From assembly GCF_022448905.1 (NCBI RefSeq), contig NZ_JAKVCW010000012.1, forward strand, positions 1 to 64,000: a stretch of DNA of 64,000 bases, written 5' to 3'. The DNA is from Shimia sp. (lineage in GTDB: Bacteria > Pseudomonadota > Alphaproteobacteria > Rhodobacterales > Rhodobacteraceae). Made by a program: the position numbers and the translations under genes. The notes beneath the pieces were generated by a model, which saw only the letters and a list, made by a program, of their open reading frames with translations, searched no databases and was not told the DNA's origin. This document shows, one piece after another, positions 1 through 7,824 of this stretch (the stretch's first letter is position 1; each line of letters starts with the position of its first letter).

Positions 1-87
1 TGGTGCCCAGAAGAGGACTCGAACCTCCACGTCCATACGGACACTAGCACCTGAAGCTAGCGCGTCTACCAATTCCGCCATCTGGGC
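1..87 (-). tRNA. tRNA-Leu (anticodon CAG)
   Basis: Read on the minus strand, the sequence folds as a class II tRNA. The acceptor arm GCCCAGA pairs with TCTGGGC, followed by A and an encoded CCA. The D arm contains AATTGGTAGACGC, the anticodon stem is CTAGC/GCTAG around the loop TTCAGGT (anticodon CAG, reading CUG), a long variable arm is present, and the T arm contains GTTCGAGTC. Length is 87 bases including CCA. The 3' end lies at the window edge, so downstream context is not visible. Confidence 0.97.
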
Positions 88-310
88 ACGGGTTGGTGAG
101 ACAGGCGTTTAAGCCTAGGGGCGGGGGGTGTCAACGCGATTCTCGGACCTTTTTTGTTTTTTCTCCCCTGCGCAAATTCACGCGGCCCCAAGACCCATCA
201 AATTCCACAAAAAACACAGGGGTTTCTTGTCGCGGTCGCGCCTTTGTTGCTTGTTCTGAAACGCCATCGGCGCTATCCCATCTCTAATTGGTCTACCTCG
301 GAGGCAACCC

Positions 311-1291
311 ATGTCCAAACTTGTCACCATCTTTGGCGGTTCCGGTTTTGTCGGACGTCACATCGCCCGCCGCATGGCAAAAGAAGGCTGGCTTGTGCGG
401 GTCGCGGTGCGCCGCCCAAATGAAGCGATGTTTGTGAAGCCCTACGGCTCGGTGGGTCAGGTGGAGCCTGTGTTCTGCAACATCCGCGACGACGCCTCTG
501 TGCAAGCGGTTATGCAAGGCTCGGACGCGGTGGTGAACTGTGTGGGCATCTTGTCAGACCGTGGCAAAAACACCTTTGACGCTGTGCAGCACGAAGGGGC
601 GGAGCGCATCGCCCGCATCGCCGCCGCCGAGGGTGTCGCAAACATGGTGCATATCTCTGCCATTGGCGCCGACAAAGACAGCGACAGCCTTTATGCCCTG
701 TCCAAAGCGCAGGGCGAAGAGGGCGTGTTGCAGCTCATGCCAAACGCCATGATCCTGCGCCCGTCGGTGATCTTTGGTCAGGACGACGAGTTCTTTAACC
801 GCTTTGCCGCCATGTCCCGTCTGGGGCCTGTGCTGCCGCTGGTGGGCGGCGAGACTAAGTTCCAGCCGGTCTATGTGGATGACGTGGCCCAAGCTGCCGT
901 GATGGGCATCAAAGGCGAGGCGTCGGGCACCTATGAGTTGGGTGGCCCAGAGGTCGACAGCCTGCGTGGCTGGGTGTCTGAGATGCTGAAAGTGATCCAC
1001 CGCCGCAAGCTGATCGCCAATTTGCCGTTTTTTGTCGGCGGCCTGATGGCCACCGGCTTTGGCCTGCTACAGGCGCTGACTTTTGGTCTGTTCCACAACT
1101 CTGTGATCACCAAAGACCAGCTCAAGCTGCTCAAGAAAGACAATATGGTCAGTGACGACGCGCAAGGCTTTGACGCGCTTGGTATCAAGCCGCTCGCACC
1201 GGAGGCGATCATGGCCGACTACCTGTGGCGGTTCCGCCCATCCGGGCAGTACGACGCCATCAAGGACTCGGCCCGCAACCTGAAGGTCTGA
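311..1291 (+). CDS. Complex I NDUFA9-family NAD(P)-binding protein
   Basis: This is a 326-residue atypical short-chain dehydrogenase/reductase. The N-terminus has the Rossmann motif GGSGFVGRH (about residues 9-17), later followed by SAIGADKDS and a Y-x3-K-like YALSKAQGE. The C-terminal third is typical of the NDUFA9 (39 kDa complex I subunit) group. In mitochondria and alphaproteobacteria, members bind NADPH and associate with NADH:quinone oxidoreductase. Bacterial relatives are usually annotated only as complex I NDUFA9 subunit family. The ATG follows a purine-rich GGAGGCAA. The gene stands alone with its own terminator. The exact role here is inferred from the family; no other complex I gene is nearby. 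Confidence 0.85.
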   Translation: MSKLVTIFGGSGFVGRHIARRMAKEGWLVRVAVRRPNEAMFVKPYGSVGQVEPVFCNIRDDASVQAVMQGSDAVVNCVGILSDRGKNTFDAVQHEGAERIARIAAAEGVANMVHISAIGADKDSDSLYALSKAQGEEGVLQLMPNAMILRPSVIFGQDDEFFNRFAAMSRLGPVLPLVGGETKFQPVYVDDVAQAAVMGIKGEASGTYELGGPEVDSLRGWVSEMLKVIHRRKLIANLPFFVGGLMATGFGLLQALTFGLFHNSVITKDQLKLLKKDNMVSDDAQGFDALGIKPLAPEAIMADYLWRFRPSGQYDAIKDSARNLKV

Positions 1292-1327
1292 TCTTCAAGG
1301 CACCTACGACAGAAACCCTATGAGAAT

Positions 1328-1360
1328 GCCGCCTGCGTGGATCGCACGGGCGGCTTTTTT
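1328..1360 (+). terminator. Intrinsic terminator after the NDUFA9-family gene
   Basis: GCCGCC at 1328-1333 pairs with GGCGGC at 1349-1354, extended by a T-G and a G-C pair, and six T follow directly. It ends transcription of the gene stopping at 1291. Confidence 0.85.
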
Positions 1361-1455
1361 ATGTGGGCGCTGGGCGGGTGCGCCGGACTTGATGGCGACC
1401 GCGTCACCTGCAACACTCACAGACACCAACTGCCTTTTGATCTGTGAGTTTTGCC

Positions 1456-3165
1456 ATGACCTGCCCCTTTCGTGTTTCTTTTGCGCTGAGCTGCGCGGTG
1501 TGGGCCGCGCCTGCGTTTGCGCAGACTGCCGATACCATCATCACCAACGCAAAAATCTACACTGTGGAAGAGGGCCAACCCTGGGCCGAGGCCGCCGCGA
1601 TCATCGACGGGCGCTTTGTGAAAGTTGGCGATGCCGACACGGTGGCCCCCCTAACAGGGCCAGACACCAATTTGGTCGATTTGGGTGGCCGCTTTGCCAT
1701 GCCGGGCATGATTGACGCGCACATCCACCCCCTGCGGTCCCAATTGATCGAAAACGTGGATTTCTCCACCTCTGCCGCCGTTCCGGTGACGCCTGAGGAG
1801 TTTGACGCCAAGATCAAAGCCTATGCCGAGTCCGTGCCGGACAAACCTTGGATCATTGGGGCGGCGTTCAGCTGGGGCACCTTTACCGACACGCCGCTGA
1901 ACTCGGCGTATCTCGACGCGATTGTGCCCGACCGCCCGGTGGTGATCGAGGATGAGACCGGCCATATCGCCATTGCCAACAGCAAAGCCTTGCAAGTGGC
2001 GGGCGTCACCAACGACACCCCCGATCCGGTGGGCGGCTATTTTGGCCGCACGGAGGATGGCGCGATCAACGGGCTGCTCTATGAAACGGCGATGCAGGAA
2101 GTGTTCAAACACTCCCCCAACTACACTGAAGACGACCTTTATCAGGCGGCGACCGATGTGATGCCCCGTCTGTCCTCGATGGGTATCACCGGCATCAAGG
2201 TGGCGCAGGGGGACGCAAACTGGGTCAACGGACTGAAGCGCATGGACGACGAAGGCCTGCTGAAGATGCAGGTTTCGATGACGCCCTATGAGGTCGATTT
2301 TTACCGGCTCTATTCCAACGAGGCCTTATTTGAAAACCCGGCGCAATTTGAGACCGATCATGTGCGCATCGATGGGGTGAAGCTGTTTGCTGATGGCGTT
2401 CCCTTTGGCCGCACGATGCTGATCAAAGAGACCTATCCGGGCACTGACTACAACGGCCTGCCCATGACCCCACCGGAGAAACTGCGGCAGAAGATTGTCG
2501 ACTATAACGCCCGAGGCATTGGCGTGATGGTGCACTCCACCGGGGATCGCGGCACGGAGATTGTACTTGAGGGCACCAAGCTTTCGATGCAGCAGAACGG
2601 TGTGGAAAAGGTGCGTGCCCTGCGCAATCACGTGGCGCACAATGTGATCATCGACACCGCCGACATCGACCGGATGAAGTACGGCAATGTGGTGATGGAG
2701 TTTTCCCCGTCCTTCTGGTTTCCGCGCCCAATCATCGACGCGGCAGAGGCCGATCTGGGCCCGGAGATGCTGCAAACCGTCTGGCGCATTGGCCCGATCC
2801 TGCGGTCTGGAGTGAATGTGGCTATTGGCTCTGATTGGAATCAGGCGCAGGCCGATCCATGGACAAACCTCGAAACGCTGGTCACACGCCGCGCGCCCGG
2901 AGACGGCCCCAACGGCGTGCTTTTGGGCACCGACAGCCATATCTCGCTGGAGCAAGCGATCAAGGCCTACACCATGGGCGGGGCCTATGCGATGTTCATG
3001 GAGGACGAAATTGGCTCCATCCGCCCCGGCAAACGCGCCAACTTTATTGTGCTGGACCGCAACCTGTTTGACATCCCGCTCAACCAAATCCACGGCGCGG
3101 TGGTCAACCAAACGTGGTTTGAAGGCGAGATGATCTACGAAGGCGACGTCAAAGTCAGCTTCTGA
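1456..3165 (+). CDS. Exported amidohydrolase family 3 protein (YtcJ-like)
   Basis: This is a metal-dependent amidohydrolase of the D-aminoacylase/YtcJ branch, about 569 residues. A signal peptide ends near AAPAFAQ, so the enzyme should be periplasmic. After an N-terminal beta-sandwich (TIITNAKIYTVEEG), the first metal ligands lie in DAHIHPL. Further metal or active-site segments are VHSTGDRG, NHVAHN and AIGSDWNQ, and the end is typical (IRPGKRANFIVLDRN). The start is placed at the ATG at 1456; a GTG four codons upstream is possible. The substrate is unknown, because this family covers many amide, formamide and N-acyl hydrolases. It is a single gene, convergent with the sodium channel 12 bases away. 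Confidence 0.85.
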   Translation: MTCPFRVSFALSCAVWAAPAFAQTADTIITNAKIYTVEEGQPWAEAAAIIDGRFVKVGDADTVAPLTGPDTNLVDLGGRFAMPGMIDAHIHPLRSQLIENVDFSTSAAVPVTPEEFDAKIKAYAESVPDKPWIIGAAFSWGTFTDTPLNSAYLDAIVPDRPVVIEDETGHIAIANSKALQVAGVTNDTPDPVGGYFGRTEDGAINGLLYETAMQEVFKHSPNYTEDDLYQAATDVMPRLSSMGITGIKVAQGDANWVNGLKRMDDEGLLKMQVSMTPYEVDFYRLYSNEALFENPAQFETDHVRIDGVKLFADGVPFGRTMLIKETYPGTDYNGLPMTPPEKLRQKIVDYNARGIGVMVHSTGDRGTEIVLEGTKLSMQQNGVEKVRALRNHVAHNVIIDTADIDRMKYGNVVMEFSPSFWFPRPIIDAAEADLGPEMLQTVWRIGPILRSGVNVAIGSDWNQAQADPWTNLETLVTRRAPGDGPNGVLLGTDSHISLEQAIKAYTMGGAYAMFMEDEIGSIRPGKRANFIVLDRNLFDIPLNQIHGAVVNQTWFEGEMIYEGDVKVSF

Positions 3166-3177
3166 GCCATGGGGACG

Positions 3178-3957
3178 TCAACGTTTGTTGGCGTCGCGCA
3201 GCATCTCTTCCAGCTTATCGAGCCGGCTCAGCACCTCATCGCGGTAGTTGCCGGTCTCGGCCTCAGCCTCCACATGGTGCGCGTCCTGCATGGAGTTCAC
3301 CACCAGACCCACCACAAGGTTGAGCACCACAAAGGTGGTCAGCAGGATGAACGGCACAAAGAACATCCAGGCGAAGGGGTAAGCCTCCATCACCGGACGC
3401 ACGATGCCCATGGACCAGCTTTCCAGCGTCATTATCTGGAACAGTGAGTAGCCGGATTTGCCAAGGGTGCCGAACCAAGCCGGGAAAGCGGCGCCAAACA
3501 GTTTGGTCGCCATCACCGCGCCGATGTAGAAAATCAGCGCCATCAGCAGGAAGACGGACCCCATGCCGGGCAAGGCATTGAGCAGCCCTTCGATCACGCG
3601 GCGCAGCGAGGGCGCCACTGACACCACCCGCAACAGGCGCAGGATCCGCAACGCCCGCAGTACCGATAGACCCTGGGCGGCCGGCACCAGAGCCACGCCG
3701 ACAATGATGAAATCAAACAGGTTCCAGCCGTCGCGGAAGAAGTTGCCACGCTGCACGTAAAGCTTGGCGAGGATTTCCCCCACAAAGATCGCCAGACACA
3801 GTGCGTCCAGCGTGATCAGCACCGGCCCAATGGCTTCCATAAGCGGCTTGGAGGTTTCCATGCCAAGGATTATGGCATTGAAAAGGATCACGCCGAGGAT
3901 GGCGTTGCGAAAGGCAGGGCGGTCGATAAACGCCCCGATTTTGTCGCGTAGACTCAT
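3178..3957 (-). CDS. Voltage-gated sodium channel, NaChBac family
   Basis: This 259-residue protein has one six-helix domain, so four copies should form the channel. S4 carries arginines at 101, 104, 107 and 110 in strict every-third spacing, the gating-charge pattern. The pore loop contains TLESWSM at 177-183, the selectivity filter of bacterial sodium channels such as NavAb and NaChBac. S6 follows at about 197-223, then a short neck and a charged helix (SRLDKLEEMLRDANK) resembling the C-terminal tetramerisation coiled coil. Length and layout match the family. Related channels are known from marine Roseobacter species. The gene is monocistronic. The inner-membrane location and sodium selectivity come from family knowledge plus the intact filter. 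Confidence 0.95.
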   Translation of the reverse strand: MSLRDKIGAFIDRPAFRNAILGVILFNAIILGMETSKPLMEAIGPVLITLDALCLAIFVGEILAKLYVQRGNFFRDGWNLFDFIIVGVALVPAAQGLSVLRALRILRLLRVVSVAPSLRRVIEGLLNALPGMGSVFLLMALIFYIGAVMATKLFGAAFPAWFGTLGKSGYSLFQIMTLESWSMGIVRPVMEAYPFAWMFFVPFILLTTFVVLNLVVGLVVNSMQDAHHVEAEAETGNYRDEVLSRLDKLEEMLRDANKR

Positions 3958-4011
3958 GGATGGGATCTCAAAATTGCGCGTTTCAACATCGGTTGCGCGC
4001 TACATAGGTGA

Positions 4012-4040
4012 CGGGGGCGGGTCTTCGCAACCCGCCCCCG
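4012..4040. terminator. Strong GC hairpin between the desaturase and channel genes
   Basis: CGGGGGCGGGT at 4012-4022 is fully complementary to ACCCGCCCCCG at 4030-4040, with a seven-base loop. It sits just after the stop of the minus-strand desaturase at 4054. There is no T tract on either strand, so it may be a transcript-end or processing hairpin rather than a classical terminator. Confidence 0.5.
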
Positions 4041-4053
4041 CAATTCGCCGCAG

Positions 4054-4896
4054 TTATGGTTTCCAGCCCGGCGGCCCAAACAGCCGCCCCCACAGCTCCC
4101 GTCGGGTCTTGGCGCGCTTGATGTCACGCCACAGTCCGGGCAGTTCAGAAAACCAGACTTTCACCGGATTCTGGCTGTCAAAATCTGTGGTCAGCCCATA
4201 GCGCGGACGCTCTTCTTCCACCTGAAAGCTACCAAAAATCCGGTCCCAGATGATCAGGATACCACCGTAGTTTTTATCCAGATACTTGTTGTCACAACCA
4301 TGGTGTACACGGTGATGGCTCGGCGTGTTCAAAACCCATTCCAGCGGCCCCAACTTGCCGATCAATTCGGTGTGCAACCAAGTCTGATAAGCCTGCACAA
4401 GGATCACCGATCCCAGAACCACGTCCGGACTGAAACCAACCAAGATCATGGGAATATGCGCAATGAAGGACCACAGACTTTCCAGCGGACCAAAACGCAC
4501 CGCCGTCACAATGTTATAGTCCCGACTGGAGTGATGCACCGCGTGTTGCGTCCACAAGAGCCGTACCCGATGCGCAATCCGATGCTCCCAATAGTAGGTC
4601 AGATCCGCAATCAAAATCGCCAGCACAATCCACGGCATTGTGGTTGGCAGATGCCAGCTCACCACGGTTTCGCTAAAGACATAGAGCCCGAAGTAAAGCG
4701 CCGTCATCATCGTCGCTTCGAGCAACAGATAGGGCACCTGTGTCGACGCGCTCGCCAGCATCTCTAGCCAGGTTTTGCCTTTCAAAGAGCCTTTGAACCA
4801 GGCTTCTGCAATCTCGATGACTAGAATAGCCACCCCGATCAGGAAGAACACCTCGTCCACCCGTTCGGCCAATCCGATAAACTGCTCCGGTATCAT
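4054..4896 (-). CDS. Sterol desaturase / fatty acid hydroxylase superfamily protein
   Basis: This 280-residue integral membrane di-iron oxidoreductase has the superfamily's histidine clusters: HRIAH at 105-109, HAVHH at 118-122, H175, and HHRVHH at about 194-199. Hydrophobic segments surround them. The family inserts oxygen into, or desaturates, lipid substrates, and the bacterial substrate is usually unknown. The start is the ATG at 4896, preceded by GGGAGGAG. Its ATGA overlaps the TGA of the TetR gene upstream, so the two are translationally coupled. A longer reading from 4935 would run inside the TetR gene and is not favoured. Control by the TetR protein is inferred from this coupling. Confidence 0.88.
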   Translation of the reverse strand: MIPEQFIGLAERVDEVFFLIGVAILVIEIAEAWFKGSLKGKTWLEMLASASTQVPYLLLEATMMTALYFGLYVFSETVVSWHLPTTMPWIVLAILIADLTYYWEHRIAHRVRLLWTQHAVHHSSRDYNIVTAVRFGPLESLWSFIAHIPMILVGFSPDVVLGSVILVQAYQTWLHTELIGKLGPLEWVLNTPSHHRVHHGCDNKYLDKNYGGILIIWDRIFGSFQVEEERPRYGLTTDFDSQNPVKVWFSELPGLWRDIKRAKTRRELWGRLFGPPGWKP

Positions 4897-5441
4897 TTTG
4901 CTCCTCCCGTCAAACCCGACTGCAAAGTACGCCAAGCCAGCGCCGCGGCCTCCTCTGGCGTGGCATCGCCATCCCGCACCACGGTCCAGGCGGCATAGGT
5001 CAGCGTTTCAATCGCCTGCACGATCCAGGCGGTCGGCACATCAGCGTCAAACCCACCTTCTTCCTTCGCCGCGTCAACGGCCTCTGCGGTTTCCTCCAGT
5101 TGCTGAGTGTAGGCCTCCAGCACCTCCGGCACATGATCCAGCGGTTCATTTGCAAGGAACATCTGCCGATCCGCCAGAGGAATGATCACCTCTAAACTCA
5201 GACGCAGCGCCTCTGTGTAACTCGGCGCATCCTCGGTGGCCGCCTCAATGGCATCATCCAGTTCCTGCATCGCCACCACTGCCAGCGCGGCCATAAGGTC
5301 CTCGCGCCCGGCATAGTGGCGATGCAACGTCGCACGCCCCACACCCGCTTCTTTGGCGACGTCCGCCAAGGTGGCTGTGGGATTTGCGGAGAAGACGGAG
5401 AATCCCGCCTCTATGATTTTAGCTTCTGATTTTTTCAACAT
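4893..5441 (-). CDS. TetR/AcrR-family transcriptional regulator
   Basis: This is a 182-residue one-component repressor. The N-terminal helix-turn-helix is clear (TLADVAKEAGVGRATLHRHY, about residues 18-37), followed by a helical ligand-binding domain. It is the first gene of a two-gene unit with the sterol desaturase, overlapping it by four bases, so it likely autoregulates the pair in response to a lipid-like ligand (inference). The ATG at 5441 is chosen because it gives the usual short TetR N-terminus. An in-frame ATG at 5459 is possible. Both lie in a 20-base palindrome that is a candidate operator. Confidence 0.88.
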   Translation of the reverse strand: MLKKSEAKIIEAGFSVFSANPTATLADVAKEAGVGRATLHRHYAGREDLMAALAVVAMQELDDAIEAATEDAPSYTEALRLSLEVIIPLADRQMFLANEPLDHVPEVLEAYTQQLEETAEAVDAAKEEGGFDADVPTAWIVQAIETLTYAAWTVVRDGDATPEEAAALAWRTLQSGLTGGAK

Positions 5442-5459
5442 GAGACATAGGTGTATCAT
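5440..5459. promoter_or_regulatory. Candidate TetR operator palindrome
   Basis: The 20-base dyad has the form ATGA-n-ACA-n4-TGT-n-TCAT, seven complementary pairs out of ten. It overlaps the start codon region of the TetR gene and lies between it and the divergent MGMT fusion. Size and symmetry suit a TetR dimer; binding itself is inferred. Confidence 0.5.
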
Positions 5460-5554
5460 TTTTTCTCAAAGTCAAGAGGTGCCCTTTGCGCAATTTTCGG
5501 GTCGCCGCACCCCCACCCGCCAATTAGGATACGCTCAAGACAGGAGTGCGACCG

Positions 5555-6400
5555 ATGAATGACATGACCGAAGGCTATCACTACAACGTCATGCGCCGTG
5601 CGATTGAGCTGATCGATCAGGGTGGTGAAAACATGTCGCTAGACGACCTGTCCAAGGCCATGGGCATGAGCCCCGCACACTTCCAGCGCCTGTTCACCCG
5701 CTGGGCAGGTGTCTCACCCAAACGGTTCCAACAATATCTGACCTTGGGCCACGCCAAGGTGCTGCTGCACGACCATTTCACCACCTTGGACACCGCCAAT
5801 TCTGTAGGGCTTTCCGGCTCCGGTCGCCTGCATGACCTCTTTCTGCGCTGGGAAGCCATGAGCCCCGGGGACTACGCCAAACGCGGCGAGGGGCTGACCA
5901 TCTATTGGGGCTGGTTTGACAGCCCCTTTGGCCTCTCGCTGGTCACGGGTACAGAAAAAGGCATTTGTGGCATTGGCTTTGCCGCCGAGACCGGGGCTGA
6001 GGCCACCATGGAAGATCTCTTCTCCCGCTGGCCCAACGCCAATTTTGTCGAAGATCCTATGTTTCTGCGCCCTTGGGTGCTTGCCGCATATCAGGCAGAG
6101 CAGGCCGACCATGACAAAGTGCCGGTCTATATGATTGGCTCTGCGTTGCAGATCAAGGTTTGGGAAGCGCTCATGCGCATTCCATCAGGCGAGGTCACCA
6201 CCTATGCCGAGATTGCCCGCAGCATTGGCAATCCGCGTGCCGTGCGCGCGGTTGGCACCGCCGTCGGTCGCAACCCGGTCAGTTGGCTGATCCCCTGCCA
6301 CCGCGCCATGCGCAAGTCCGGCGGCTTGGGCGGCTATCACTGGGGCTTGCCAGTGAAACGCGCGCTGCTTGCCTATGAGTCCGCCCGCGCGGAAGCTTAA
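5555..6400 (+). CDS. AraC-type HTH / methylated-DNA-protein cysteine methyltransferase fusion
   Basis: This 281-residue Ada-like protein has two parts. Residues about 12-108 form an AraC helix-turn-helix pair (MSLDDLSKAMGMSPAHFQRL). Residues about 115-278 form an O6-alkylguanine-DNA alkyltransferase domain with the acceptor cysteine C248 in PCHR (247-250) and the preceding RAVGTAVGRNP arginine-finger region. It lacks the N-terminal zinc domain of E. coli Ada that senses methyl phosphotriesters. It should remove alkyl groups from guanine irreversibly and may activate genes; that regulatory role is inferred. The start is the ATG at 5555, eight bases after AGGAG. The GTG at 5546 would overlap that site. 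Confidence 0.92.
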   Translation: MNDMTEGYHYNVMRRAIELIDQGGENMSLDDLSKAMGMSPAHFQRLFTRWAGVSPKRFQQYLTLGHAKVLLHDHFTTLDTANSVGLSGSGRLHDLFLRWEAMSPGDYAKRGEGLTIYWGWFDSPFGLSLVTGTEKGICGIGFAAETGAEATMEDLFSRWPNANFVEDPMFLRPWVLAAYQAEQADHDKVPVYMIGSALQIKVWEALMRIPSGEVTTYAEIARSIGNPRAVRAVGTAVGRNPVSWLIPCHRAMRKSGGLGGYHWGLPVKRALLAYESARAEA

Positions 6401-6518
6401 ACGCACATTCGGCATCAATTTGCCGATACCGCCCGTCTCTTTGCTTGGGGCAGGCCGCAAAACCAAGTATACAAGCCGCAAAAGCCGACAAACGGCGATA
6501 CATACTTGAGGCAACGAG

Positions 6519-7172
6519 ATGAAGACACTTCCCCTTTCCCTGAGCGCTGTCGCTTTGCTGGGCCTGACGGCCTGTACCGACCCCGGTTATGTCGCTGGAT
6601 CTGGCGCAGAACGTGACCAATATCGCAAAACCAAAAACGGCGCGCTGATTGGCGCCTTGGCCGGTGCAGGCATTGCCGCCGTGACCGATGGCGACGCGTT
6701 GATGGGTGCCGCCCTTGGCGCCGGTGCCGGGGCCATCATCGGCAACGTGCTCGACAAACAAGAGGCTGAACTGCGGGCTCAACTGGATGACGACGTGCGC
6801 ATCGAAAACACCGGCGACCGTCTGATCCTGACGCTGCCACAGGACATCCTGTTTGACGTCGACAGCTATTCCGTCAATGCCAGCCTGCAAGACGACCTCG
6901 CCAAAGTTGCCACCAGCCTGGAGAAATACCCAGACAGCACCGTGCAAATTCTGGGTCACACCGACAACACCGGATCGGCCAGCCATAACCAAACCCTGTC
7001 TGAGCGCCGCGCCAATGCGGTGGCCGATGTGCTGCTCACCAATGGCGTGCCGGTCAGCCGGATCGACACCATTGGCCGCGGTGAGGATCAACCCATCGCC
7101 TCCAACCTCGACGAAGACGGACGGCGCCAGAACCGCCGTGTGGAAATTGTGATCCTGCCCACCGCGACTTAA
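6519..7172 (+). CDS. OmpA-family lipoprotein with glycine-zipper segment (YiaD-like)
   Basis: This is a 217-residue outer-membrane-associated lipoprotein. The signal peptide ends in the lipobox LTAC with acylated C19. Residues about 40-75 are a glycine/alanine-rich zipper (GALIGALAGAGIAAV...GAALGAGAGAIIG). Residues about 100-215 are an OmpA peptidoglycan-binding domain with ILGHTDNTGS and LSERRANAVADVL. Such proteins tether the outer membrane to the cell wall. The gene is monocistronic, with a terminator directly downstream. Confidence 0.93.
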   Translation: MKTLPLSLSAVALLGLTACTDPGYVAGSGAERDQYRKTKNGALIGALAGAGIAAVTDGDALMGAALGAGAGAIIGNVLDKQEAELRAQLDDDVRIENTGDRLILTLPQDILFDVDSYSVNASLQDDLAKVATSLEKYPDSTVQILGHTDNTGSASHNQTLSERRANAVADVLLTNGVPVSRIDTIGRGEDQPIASNLDEDGRRQNRRVEIVILPTAT

Positions 7173-7202
7173 GGCAACGCAGAACCACACAACCACTGTT
7201 TG

Positions 7203-7232
7203 AAAGGCGTCGCTTGATTGCGGCGCCTTTTT
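7203..7232 (+). terminator. Intrinsic terminator after the OmpA lipoprotein gene
   Basis: AAAGGCGTCGC at 7203-7213 pairs with GCGGCGCCTTT at 7220-7230 (one G-T pair), with loop TTGATT and a run of five T. Confidence 0.9.
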
Positions 7233-7269
7233 CCTTACGTAATGGACACGCGAACAAGGAGATTGGTCT

Positions 7270-7824
7270 ATGCCTCACACACTGCTCGGAATGTCTGGCG
7301 CGCTGCGCACGGACTCCACCAACAGCAAACTGCTGCGCGAAGCCGCTCGCCTCTATGGCGCGGACAGCTACGTTGAGGCCAATCTGAACATCCCGCTCTA
7401 TGACGGCGACCTCGAAAGCAACAGCGGCATTCCCGAAGCGGTCAAACTGTTGGTGCACCAGATCGCCGAAGCTGACGCGGTGCTGATCTCAACCCCGGAA
7501 TACAATGGCGCAGTCACTGGCGTACTAAAAAACGCACTCGATTGGATCAGCCGCCATTGGGAAAAGCCCATGGTGGGCAAGCCCACCGCCTTAATGAGCG
7601 CCGCCGCTGGCCGCGCCGGTGGCGTGCGCGCACAGACTATGCTGCGCAGCTGTCTTGTGGCGTTTCGCCCGCGCATCACCCTGGCGCCAGAAGTGGGCAT
7701 TGCCGACAGCGGCAACGCTTTTGATGACAATGGCCAGTTTGTCAGCGAGCGCTATACGGCCTCCGTGACGACACTCATGGATGCGCTCAAAGCGGACGTA
7801 GAGCAGGCATCCAATAAAGCCTAA
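7270..7824 (+). CDS. NADPH-dependent FMN reductase family protein
   Basis: This 184-residue flavodoxin-fold protein is of the ChrR/azoreductase type. It has the phosphate-binding N-terminus GMSGALRTDSTNSKLLREA and the family motif STPEYNGAVTGVLKNALDW at about residues 78-96. Members reduce quinones, azo compounds, chromate or free FMN with NAD(P)H, and protect against oxidative or quinone stress. The ATG follows AAGGAG. Its last four bases overlap the stop end of the convergent FAD oxidase. The natural substrate cannot be read from the sequence. Confidence 0.9.
   Translation: MPHTLLGMSGALRTDSTNSKLLREAARLYGADSYVEANLNIPLYDGDLESNSGIPEAVKLLVHQIAEADAVLISTPEYNGAVTGVLKNALDWISRHWEKPMVGKPTALMSAAAGRAGGVRAQTMLRSCLVAFRPRITLAPEVGIADSGNAFDDNGQFVSERYTASVTTLMDALKADVEQASNKA

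Noticed and set aside
1-310. Attachment site or mobile element next to tRNA-Leu
   Set aside because: No integrase, no repeat of the tRNA 3' end and no composition shift appear to the right; the other side of the tRNA is outside the window.
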